Shown here piece by piece: positions 1 through 6,318 of a DNA stretch of 24,774 nucleotides. Position numbers and translations under genes: made by a program. The notes beneath the pieces are model-generated. The model worked only from the letters and a program-made list of their open reading frames with translations, had not been told where the DNA came from and searched no databases. Within the stretch, counting starts at the first letter, position 1, and every line of letters starts with the position of its first letter. This DNA is from JBGTIS01 sp041745535 (GTDB lineage Bacteria > Bacteroidota > Bacteroidia > Cytophagales > Cyclobacteriaceae): the NCBI GenBank assembly GCA_041745535.1, contig JBGTIS010000180.1, positions 1-24,774 of the forward strand. Direction: 5' to 3'.

Positions 1-295
1 TTAAATCTCTTCCCTTTGCATAAGCAAGTTGTGGCTTCAGCATCAACAAACCTGCATAGCTGTTATTTTTATTTTGAGTTCTATGTTCTCCGCTTAGGAG
101 ATCAATTTGCAGGCGTTTCATCTGGCCAAAAAACTTTCTGAGTTGAGAAGTTGAAAGTTTATTAAGTCCTTCTCTTCCTTCACCAGTCGCTAGATGGTTA
201 CCGAATTCCTCTGCCCACCGAATGGCTTCATTGGACAACCCTTCAGGGGATTGGAGCCAGGCTTTAAATTCTTCTGTTCTTTTTGGTGTATACAT
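1..295 (-). CDS. csm2: Csm2, type III-A effector small subunit (partial, runs off the window)
   Basis: Reading the minus strand from ATG at 295-293 gives about 98 residues, starting MYTPKRTEEFKAWLQSPEG and open to base 1, so the 3' end is missing. The stretch TSQLRKFFGQMKRLQ followed by LLMLKPQLAYAKGR is the characteristic Csm2 (TIGR01870-type) pattern: a helical protein ending in a K-P-x-L-A-Y-x-x-G-R block. Csm2 forms the small-subunit filament of the Csm complex beside Csm3 and Cas10. The start lies 5 bp past the cas10 stop codon, so it should be co-transcribed with cas6 and cas10. The order cas6-cas10-csm2 predicts csm3, csm4 and csm5 just left of the window. Confidence 0.9.
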   Translation of the reverse strand, partial: MYTPKRTEEFKAWLQSPEGLSNEAIRWAEEFGNHLATGEGREGLNKLSTSQLRKFFGQMKRLQIDLLSGEHRTQNKNNSYAGLLMLKPQLAYAKGRDL

Positions 296-300
296 GGTTA

Positions 301-3045
301 TCAATTGTTTGATTTTAATTCATACTCAGCCCAGCGGGCAGCCAGTGCTACCAAGTCAAAATATCGTTCATACGGGGGAAAGCCTCCGCTGGTATACAGT
401 TTGTTTTTAAGTTCATCCAGGAAAATCACAGCAGCATGTTCAGAGTGATTCTTGAATCTTTCCCTATACTTTGCTAGGTAATAAGCAGCATTCCATATAT
501 AACTTTTGTCTGTTTTACCTGAGCCTGAATTTTTATTCTCGACCTGCTGAAATAGAATGAACTTCTGGAGTATGCCCGCCGACAAGTGTTGGTTACCAAT
601 TAGATGTACCAATTTTGTTTTAATACCTTTTACCTCGACAAACTCATTCTCCCAGGATACTACCTGGCCAAACAAACAAAATGTATTTTTCTTGGGCTTA
701 TCACCATCAAGGGTAAATTTTTTGGCCTTTTTCTCAGCTTCTCCGGCCAGTTCCGCCGCTTTGGCAATGGGAAATTTAGGGGAAATGATGGCGATCCCTG
801 CGGAAATGGAAATATCTTCCCTACCGCATACAAACCTGCGGAAACTGCTACGTACCTCTTCCGCAAAAGCAATGAGCATATCCCATCGGCCTACCGCAAA
901 TACATCATCTCCACCGGAATAGAGGATGTTTACCCAATCTTTAAAATATTCTACTTCACCACTAGCAGTTTTAAAGAGAGGATTTCTATCTTCATCTTTA
1001 GGATAATCTTTATCTCTTATTGTATTCAGGTAACCACTGAAAAACCAATCCAGTTGGGAAGAAAGGGTGGCATATCGGGATAAATTTCTCTTTTCTTCTG
1101 GGATACCATGCATAAACAATTTTCCCAGATTATCCACGTCCATGCGTAGTACACCTAATTTAGTTTTCTGTCCAGCTGAGTACTCAGCTAGTTCCTCAAA
1201 AGTTTTATTTCTTGATTTTCCTGGTTTCTCATCTGTGATCTTTGCCTGTTGATTTCCACCGTAGAAGGTAAATCCATAAGAAGTACGATTGCCTTTTAGT
1301 GTATTGATCAGGTTAAAATCAGTTTGATTGATTCTTCTTACCCGGGCAGTATCTACCGAACTCACTTTTCGGAATTCAGCATTATCAAAAGTCAGGTGTT
1401 CGCTGTCAAAAAGGTGATGGCGAATACCAAGGCTAAGCGGTTCATGATCTTTGATTTTCAGTTTCCTGGCAAATTCAGGAGATCGGTAGGTGATAAAATA
1501 GTCCGCGTCTTTAAGCTTTTCACCCAAACTTATCTGCTCATAGACTTTAGCCTTTACATACACAGGCTGGTTATTTTCATCTTGGCCTATCTCTATTTTG
1601 TCTTTTTCATCTTCAAAAAACTGACCGGTAACAGCACATATCTGTTCTACATTAGTAATATTTTCTGGCAGGAAAAAGCTATCAAAATCATCCAACATGG
1701 TTTGCTTAAACTTTTGTTGTTTTTTCATTCCTGTTTTTTCAGACAGCTTTCGCCATAACTCCCCCAGGTTTGTGCTCTGATGGTTTTTATTTTTTTCAAG
1801 GAGCATGGATATACTCCCTTTTCCTTCTTCAAAATGGTAACAGAATGGAATATAATCCATGCAGACATAGAGGGCACCATGATACTCATTATGAATGTTA
1901 CGGGCAGTTTCTTCTTCAATTTCTTTGAGTGCCTGACATACAGATTCAGTATTGGGTAAGAGCATGTAAAACTTGCCTCCACTGGCATAAACCACATGTC
2001 CGAGCGTAACATGACACCTGGTTATAATCTTTTGGACTAAAGTTTCTACCAGTAATTGCAGAAAAAAAGACCTGCCCTTGAGACTCTTGGCGGCTTTAGA
2101 GGAATATATGTCGTAGATATATTTTTGGATGCCTGAAATATCTCCACAAAAAAGCATAAGCGGATAATGCCCTTCTTTGATAATTAGTCGCTTTCTGCCC
2201 GCTATTTGGTTGAGTTCAAAACCTTCTCTATTTTTATTCCAATAATCGTAAAGGCATTGCGCTATGGCGCCAGTAGTACGTAAATGATCATAAAGGTTTA
2301 CGTCTGGTAAATCTTTTTTATGGGCACTCGATGGCACACACCAGGTATACTTTTTTAACAAGAACAAAAGCGTTTCGCCAAATGCTTCTATTGCTTCTGA
2401 TTGATTTTCTTTTCCTTCATAAACTGGAATTAGATCAATTTCCTTCAAAAACTCTTTCCAAAGCTTATCATATTGTTCTTGCTGATAAGTATCTAAGCTT
2501 TCAGGAAAACATGATGTATCAATGTCCAACGGTTTCAAAGGCATGGTATAATCCTGCTTTTGACCAAGACTTTCATTGACAATTAATTGCTCAAAAACCG
2601 GTATAAGCCTGACTTCTCTGAAATTTGAATATTCCTTAAATTGATTTTCATCAGTATCATATCGCTTGTTTCTGTCCATTCCACTACTCCACCAGTCTGC
2701 CATCTGTATGATAGATTGCAGGAAAGTCTGTGGATTATGGTGGTAACAACTTAGGGTCAAAAGTGTATCACTTTCTTTGTCCTCTAAACCGCTTGAAGAA
2801 TTTAAACCTAATCTTTTTAGTTTATCTTCAATTTTTGGAAGTTCAAAAAAATCATGAGTCCATATTACATGCTGGTATCCTGGAACTTTATTTTTTCCTA
2901 TAGGACAGATGTAATCAGCTATCTTTTTTGAAGTTGAAGTAAGCTTGGAAGAATTTTCATAATACACATCGCCTCTCTGATAAAATTTTCCAATATCATG
3001 TAGCAGGCCCGCAAGGTAGACCACTTGCCTTTGTAAATCAGTCAT
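301..3045 (-). CDS. cas10: Cas10/Csm1, type III-A CRISPR large subunit
   Basis: A 914-residue protein with all the Cas10 landmarks. An N-terminal HD nuclease domain carries LLHDIGKF with H16-D17. The first palm domain opens with GDISGIQKYIYD near residue 301, followed by KSLKGRSFF, and contains a degenerate YASGGKFYML strand. The second palm has an intact catalytic SGGDD at residues 711-714, inside NILYSGGDDVFAVG. By family knowledge, HD cleaves single-stranded DNA and GGDD converts ATP to cyclic oligoadenylate when target RNA binds. Both centres look active, so this locus should signal through a second messenger. It is the middle gene of a tight operon: cas6 ends 5 bp upstream and csm2 starts 5 bp downstream. 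The length is somewhat above the usual 750-850 residues of Csm1. Confidence 0.96.
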   Translation of the reverse strand: MTDLQRQVVYLAGLLHDIGKFYQRGDVYYENSSKLTSTSKKIADYICPIGKNKVPGYQHVIWTHDFFELPKIEDKLKRLGLNSSSGLEDKESDTLLTLSCYHHNPQTFLQSIIQMADWWSSGMDRNKRYDTDENQFKEYSNFREVRLIPVFEQLIVNESLGQKQDYTMPLKPLDIDTSCFPESLDTYQQEQYDKLWKEFLKEIDLIPVYEGKENQSEAIEAFGETLLFLLKKYTWCVPSSAHKKDLPDVNLYDHLRTTGAIAQCLYDYWNKNREGFELNQIAGRKRLIIKEGHYPLMLFCGDISGIQKYIYDIYSSKAAKSLKGRSFFLQLLVETLVQKIITRCHVTLGHVVYASGGKFYMLLPNTESVCQALKEIEEETARNIHNEYHGALYVCMDYIPFCYHFEEGKGSISMLLEKNKNHQSTNLGELWRKLSEKTGMKKQQKFKQTMLDDFDSFFLPENITNVEQICAVTGQFFEDEKDKIEIGQDENNQPVYVKAKVYEQISLGEKLKDADYFITYRSPEFARKLKIKDHEPLSLGIRHHLFDSEHLTFDNAEFRKVSSVDTARVRRINQTDFNLINTLKGNRTSYGFTFYGGNQQAKITDEKPGKSRNKTFEELAEYSAGQKTKLGVLRMDVDNLGKLFMHGIPEEKRNLSRYATLSSQLDWFFSGYLNTIRDKDYPKDEDRNPLFKTASGEVEYFKDWVNILYSGGDDVFAVGRWDMLIAFAEEVRSSFRRFVCGREDISISAGIAIISPKFPIAKAAELAGEAEKKAKKFTLDGDKPKKNTFCLFGQVVSWENEFVEVKGIKTKLVHLIGNQHLSAGILQKFILFQQVENKNSGSGKTDKSYIWNAAYYLAKYRERFKNHSEHAAVIFLDELKNKLYTSGGFPPYERYFDLVALAARWAEYELKSNN

Positions 3046-3050
3046 GTTAT

Positions 3051-3779
3051 TTATGATTTTTTTTGAACAACAGTACCATAACCCAGGCTCACACTTTTGC
3101 CCAGGCCAATGAAATTAGGTAGGAACACATTGCTGGAGAAGTCCAGGTCAAAACCAAGTACTTTTTGATTTTTTAGCGATACCCATTTTGGGTCATTCAT
3201 GTGTGTAATACTTACTTCGACCTGTTTTTCAATATGCCAATCCACACCTTTGGCGAAGGAAAGAATATTGCCAATGAGTTTGGTTTCTAAAAACCTGATT
3301 CGCTCAGCCAGGTTTTCTATCAGCTTATAATCCGCATAGCTTTTTTGGCTGAGAGCAATCCAGTTTCTGATATTAAAGTAAAAGGATTTATCCCATGCCT
3401 GAAGGTTGAACTGCTTCATATCAAGCCTGCTAACTTTCATAGTTAGGGTACGGCCACTGATATCAATGCTCCAATCTTGCTTCTGAAAAAAATGGTGGAT
3501 TTCATCAACTCCTTCGTCCAGGCATAACAGTGCTGGTTGGTTTCTGATTACCTTGTATTGTACCAGAGGATATCGGTAAATAAAACCGTCATTACCATTG
3601 TGGTTATGAAAAACTTGATGGTTTTTTCCAATCTTGTCTACTAAGGCACCCCGAAGGGCAGGAATTTCAAAAGGTTTTAAGTTGCCTTCAAATTCTACTC
3701 TGAGGTATTTAAGTTTCTTCAATTTGGTAATAATAAAATTGTGGGCTAATTGTGATTTATAAATATGAATAGATGCCAT
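3051..3779 (-). CDS. cas6: Cas6, CRISPR pre-crRNA processing endoribonuclease
   Basis: A 242-residue protein. The C-terminal half ends LPNFIGLGKSVSLGYGTVVQKKS, matching the glycine-rich loop (GxGKxxSxGxGxV) that defines the second ferredoxin-like fold of Cas6. The N-terminal part (ALRGALVDKIGKN, YRYPLVQYKVI) is typical of the RAMP Cas6 of Bacteroidota and Firmicutes. Cas6 cuts the repeat RNA to give crRNA 5' handles for the Csm complex. The catalytic histidine cannot be assigned with certainty; H13 and the H77/H79 region are candidates. It is the first gene of the minus-strand operon and faces the CARF-sigma-54 regulator across a 161-bp gap. The ATG at 3779-3777 has no clear Shine-Dalgarno, as is normal in this phylum. 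Confidence 0.9.
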   Translation of the reverse strand: MASIHIYKSQLAHNFIITKLKKLKYLRVEFEGNLKPFEIPALRGALVDKIGKNHQVFHNHNGNDGFIYRYPLVQYKVIRNQPALLCLDEGVDEIHHFFQKQDWSIDISGRTLTMKVSRLDMKQFNLQAWDKSFYFNIRNWIALSQKSYADYKLIENLAERIRFLETKLIGNILSFAKGVDWHIEKQVEVSITHMNDPKWVSLKNQKVLGFDLDFSSNVFLPNFIGLGKSVSLGYGTVVQKKS

Positions 3780-3844
3780 ATCAAATGCAAGTTTAATTAC
3801 TTAGAAAAAGTAAATTTTTTATAATTTTATCATTATGGTATCAG

Positions 3845-3861
3845 AAACAAACTATAAGCCA
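3845..3861 (-). promoter_or_regulatory. Candidate sigma-54 (-24/-12) promoter for cas6-cas10-csm2
   Basis: Read on the minus strand this is TGGCTTATAGTTTGTTT. Against the consensus TGGCACR-N4-TTGCW it keeps the whole TGGC of the -24 element, the exact spacing and TTG of the -12 element, but has GT where GC is nearly invariant. Transcription would start near 3835, giving a leader of about 55 nt for cas6. No good TTTG/TANNTTTG housekeeping pair is visible in front of cas6. The element is weak alone; its position opposite a sigma-54 activator gene is what makes it interesting. Confidence 0.4.
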
Positions 3862-3869
3862 TTCCTAGT

Positions 3870-3901
3870 TTTGTTGTTTTTTACATAAAATAATATACTT
3901 T
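3870..3901 (+). promoter_or_regulatory. Candidate housekeeping promoter of the CARF-sigma-54 regulator
   Basis: TTTG at 3870-3873 is followed 20 nt later by TATACTTT at 3894-3901, close to the Bacteroidota pattern TTTG-N19..21-TANNTTTG. Transcription would start around 3907, inside the left arm of the dyad at 3901-3941, so a protein bound to the dyad could repress this promoter. The -7 element is imperfect. Confidence 0.4.
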
Positions 3902-3941
3902 AGTGTCAAAATTTGATTATTTGCATCAAATAATGACACTA
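3901..3941. promoter_or_regulatory. Interrupted dyad at the regulator start; candidate operator or upstream activating site
   Basis: Two nested inverted repeats share one centre at 3921. The outer arms TAGTGTCA (3901-3908) and TGACACTA (3934-3941) are perfect 8-mers; the last base is the A of the regulator's ATG. The inner arms ATTTGAT (3911-3917) and ATCAAAT (3925-3931) are perfect 7-mers around a 7-nt centre. Thirty of 41 positions are in matched pairs. TGTCA/TGACA half-sites suit a dimeric Fis-type helix-turn-helix such as the C-terminus of the adjacent protein. The centre lies about 85 bp upstream of the proposed cas6 start site, the usual distance for a bEBP enhancer. Confidence 0.6.
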
Positions 3942-5350
3942 TGAAAGTACTTGTTTCCTGGATGGCCAAAACAAATGATTTTAATAATGGGGAGGTTAAT
4001 TTAGAAGGGCCTAACCTGAGTTTTCACAATTTCTACTATGAGCATGACCAGCATATTTTGTTGTGTTCGGAAAAAGAGTCGGATACCTCTTTCGAATTTT
4101 TGATTAACGCTATTAAAACAAAATTTCCGGACCGCCATGTAACAGGCAGGTATATGGGCATAAAGGATGTAATAGATCTGGATGAAGTAAAAGGAAAGAT
4201 AGACCCTGTGCTTTTGGAATTAAAAGACCACAAGATTGATATATTTTTTTCGCCTGGCACTTCCATTATGCAGCTAACCTGGTTTCTTTGCCATGCCACA
4301 CTGGGATTAAATACATCCCTGATTCAGTTGCGTGCACCCAAACTCACTCCTGATAAAAAGCCCGAAAAATTATTTCTAAACATTCTACAGTCTGCTACGC
4401 CTCAGGCTATTACCTTAAAGGAAATCAACACATCTAATAAGCCGGATGCGCTGGTGCAAATCACGGAAAGTATTAAGCCTGTTTTTGAAAAGGCTGAAAA
4501 AGCTGGTATCTCAAGGAATTCAACTGTGTTAATTACCGGAGAAACCGGAACTGGGAAGGAAATTCTGGCCCAACATGTTCATAAAAATTCAGAAAGGAGA
4601 AAAAACGTATTCATAGCCATCAACTGTTCGGCATTTTCTGACAACCTATTAGAATCGCGGCTTTTCGGTTATAAAAAAGGCTCTTTTACAGATGCCAAAA
4701 GTGATACGATTGGAATTTTCGAGCAAGCTGATGGAGGAACTATATTTTTGGATGAAATAGGCGATATCTCCACCTATATGCAGCAATCATTGCTAAGGGT
4801 ACTACAAGATAAAGAAATTCATCCCATAGGAGGAAAGCCGAAACAGATAGATGTGAGAATTATCGCTGCCACCAATCAGGATTTAGTAAAGCTCTGTGAA
4901 AAGGGGAGTTATCGGTGGGACCTATACTACAGACTTGCTGTTGTCGAACTGGAATTACCTTCATTACGGGAAAGGGGGCTAGCTGAAATTGAACAGATGC
5001 TTCAATTTTTTATTCATAAAAAACGAAAAGAAATGCATCGTACTACCCAACTAAGTTTTACTAAAGTAGCATGGCAGAAAATAACCCAATATCCTTATCC
5101 TGGGAATATTCGGGAATTAGAAAACATGATTGAAAATCTCTATGTGTTTTGTGACACCGAGGTAACAGAAAAAGACTTACCAGACAGGATAAAAAATATT
5201 CCTGCCAAATTTTCTTATCGGTTGGCGGATGCCGAAAAAGAACATATTCTGATGGTTACTGAGATTTTCAAAGACCAAAAGAAAAAAGCAGCAGAAGCAT
5301 TAGGTATCTCCTATAATACTTATAAAAATAAGCTACAACAATACCAATAG
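3941..5350 (+). CDS. CARF/RtcR-like domain fused to sigma-54 AAA+ activator and Fis-type HTH
   Basis: A 469-residue, three-part regulator. Residues 1 to about 150 start MKVLVSW and carry FFSPGTSIMQLTWFL (SPGTSIMQ at 104-111), the SPGTxxMQ signature of the RtcR N-terminal domain, a member of the CARF fold that binds cyclic oligoadenylates or RNA-end ligands. Residues about 170-410 form the sigma-54 interaction AAA+ domain: Walker A GETGTGK (200-206), loop-1 GSFTDA (247-252, variant of GAFTGA), Walker B FLDEIGD (LDE at 270-272), then VRIIAATN and RLAVVELELPSLRER. The C-terminus (KKAAEALGISYNTYKNKL) is a Fis-like HTH. It should hydrolyse ATP to open sigma-54 promoters when its ligand binds. It diverges from cas6, and no rtcA/rtcB lies nearby, which argues for a CRISPR role over RNA repair. 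The CARF assignment rests on motifs read by eye. Confidence 0.87.
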   Translation: MKVLVSWMAKTNDFNNGEVNLEGPNLSFHNFYYEHDQHILLCSEKESDTSFEFLINAIKTKFPDRHVTGRYMGIKDVIDLDEVKGKIDPVLLELKDHKIDIFFSPGTSIMQLTWFLCHATLGLNTSLIQLRAPKLTPDKKPEKLFLNILQSATPQAITLKEINTSNKPDALVQITESIKPVFEKAEKAGISRNSTVLITGETGTGKEILAQHVHKNSERRKNVFIAINCSAFSDNLLESRLFGYKKGSFTDAKSDTIGIFEQADGGTIFLDEIGDISTYMQQSLLRVLQDKEIHPIGGKPKQIDVRIIAATNQDLVKLCEKGSYRWDLYYRLAVVELELPSLRERGLAEIEQMLQFFIHKKRKEMHRTTQLSFTKVAWQKITQYPYPGNIRELENMIENLYVFCDTEVTEKDLPDRIKNIPAKFSYRLADAEKEHILMVTEIFKDQKKKAAEALGISYNTYKNKLQQYQ

Positions 5351-5484
5351 CGCTGGCTATCTACTATGAACACGTATTAATTGTAGCTGTTCAACATTTA
5401 ACCTTATTTTAATATCAGTAAAAGCAATTGGTTCTATTGTTTTACCTGAAGATAAAATATTATTGATATTTCCAATGGCTACTT

Positions 5485-5589
5485 CTAAGTACAAACAAAT
5501 AAGAAATGAGGAATGCGGTAGGACAACTTGTCAAGCTGTCCTACAAAAATTACCATTCCTCCCGTCAAATCTTTCTTGATTGTACTTAG
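5485..5589. repeat. Nested long inverted repeat (about 105 nt hairpin)
   Basis: Complementary blocks are nested in order around a centre near 5531: CTAAGTACAA (5485-5494) with TTGTACTTAG (5580-5589); AAGAAA (5501-5506) with TTTCTT (5572-5577); GAGGAATG (5508-5515) with CATTCCTC (5554-5561); GTAGGACA (5518-5525) with TGTCCTAC (5537-5544); and CTTG/CAAG at the tip. That is 36 nested base pairs. It starts 134 nt after the regulator's stop codon. It could be a MITE-like palindromic insertion, a structured RNA, or the folded 3' end of the regulator mRNA. It lacks the compact GC stem and U-tract of a normal terminator. Confidence 0.7.
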
Positions 5590-5776
5590 GTTTTCTTTCG
5601 ATATTCCAAATGGGAATGAAGGGGGTGCTATTCCTTGGGAATGGATTCCGGGAGGGAAAACAGCTAATGGTATAACAGAAGCTGCTTTGATTGGTTCTGA
5701 AAATGTAGTTCATAACAAAGATTTAAACCAATTGTTAGACTACTTTGGGGGTAGTTCATGGGAAAAAATACGTTAA
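5590..5776 (+). pseudogene. Unrecognised coding remnant, C-terminal fragment
   Basis: The frame ending at TAA 5774-5776 reads DIPNGNEGGAIPWEWIPGG, then KTANGITEAALIGSENVVHN, then KDLNQLLDYFGGSSWEKIR. The composition looks protein-like and resembles the C-terminal end of a larger secreted or toxin-type protein, but I do not recognise the family. Upstream the frame runs straight into the inverted repeat at 5485-5589 with no plausible N-terminus, so it is probably a truncated leftover. A functional small protein with a non-ATG start cannot be excluded. Confidence 0.3.
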
Positions 5777-5783
5777 AAATAAT

Positions 5784-5936
5784 ATGGAGAATCTGTTTAA
5801 AAAGGCAATATCCAAAAAAGAGATAATTCTAATTGCTCTAGGAAAAAAAGAATATTTTATACACGACAACAAAACGGATTGGTTTGCGAAGAGGAACCTG
5901 GAAACATGCCTGGAAAACTCCCGATCATTTGTTTGA
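5784..5936 (+). CDS. Possible 50-residue small ORF of unknown function
   Basis: ATG at 5784 opens a 50-residue frame (MENLFKKAISKKEIILIALG then KKEYFIHDNKTDWFAKRNLE) ending at TGA 5934-5936. It is lysine-rich with a short hydrophobic patch, follows the preceding fragment by 7 bp, and overlaps the next remnant in another frame. I do not recognise it. The overlap with a better-looking coding frame from about 5880 means only its first part is likely to have been coding. Confidence 0.2.
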   Translation: MENLFKKAISKKEIILIALGKKEYFIHDNKTDWFAKRNLETCLENSRSFV

Positions 5937-6291
5937 GCCCACCATTCCGGCTATGCTTCAGTTTTTTGAAGCCAATGGCAATGGCTATGAGGTATTGCGA
6001 TATTATACCTACAGCCGGAAAGATATGGTTTCAAAATCATGGTGGAGCCGTATTTATCAACGCACTTTTCGCTTAGGATTAAACCTGAGATTCTATGTGC
6101 GACCTAAAACAGATGTTTATTAGTTGGCCTGCTATTACAATAAACGCCAATGGTTAGCACAGGAAGTATGGGTAGCTACAAATCTAATTTCATCGGCCTG
6201 CCTTCAACAGCATAACTTTGGCGGAGTCCGACACAACAATATCCTTGATGCATTGATACTACTCATCAGTATTTCGCTTATATTTACATAG
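5872..6291 (+). pseudogene. Decayed gene fragment, function not recognised, with in-frame TAG
   Basis: From about 5872 the frame reads KRIGLRRGTWKHAWKTPDHL, FEPTIPAMLQFFEANGNGYE, VLRYYTYSRKDMVSKSWWSR and IYQRTFRLGLNLRFYVRPKT up to TAG at 6121-6123. The same frame then stays open for another 55 codons (LACYYNKRQWLAQEVWVATN, LISSACLQQHNFGGVRHNN) to TAG at 6289-6291. Amino-acid usage looks coding on both sides of the first stop. There is no start codon or N-terminal domain upstream. It is best read as the 3' part of a lost gene. The remaining bases up to 6318 are the leader of the receptor gene. Confidence 0.35.
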
Positions 6292-6311
6292 CTTTTGTGC
6301 CACTAAAGTGG
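6289..6311 (+). promoter_or_regulatory. Leader of receptor operon: weak -7-like box and small dyad
   Basis: TAGCTTTTG at 6289-6297 resembles the TANNTTTG element with one extra T. It is followed at once by the dyad CCACT-AA-AGTGG (6300-6311), which ends 7 nt before the receptor ATG. No convincing TTTG -33 box precedes it. A repressor site or translation-control hairpin over the start is possible, but the arms are only 5 bp. Confidence 0.25.
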
Positions 6312-6318
6312 TTAAGTT

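Noticed and set aside
1..3779. A CRISPR array expected next to the cas genes
   Set aside because: No regularly spaced 25-40-nt direct repeats are visible in or near the cas genes, or elsewhere in the window. The array is presumably left of base 1.
3941..5350. Naming the regulator rtcR
   Set aside because: The domain order matches RtcR, but no rtcA/rtcB is adjacent and the context is CRISPR. The symbol would imply a role in RNA repair that the sequence does not support.
5351..6318. Further sigma-54 promoters that the CARF regulator could act on downstream
   Set aside because: I scanned for GG-N10-GC in TGGC context on the plus strand here; the TGGC occurrences lack TTGC at the right distance.
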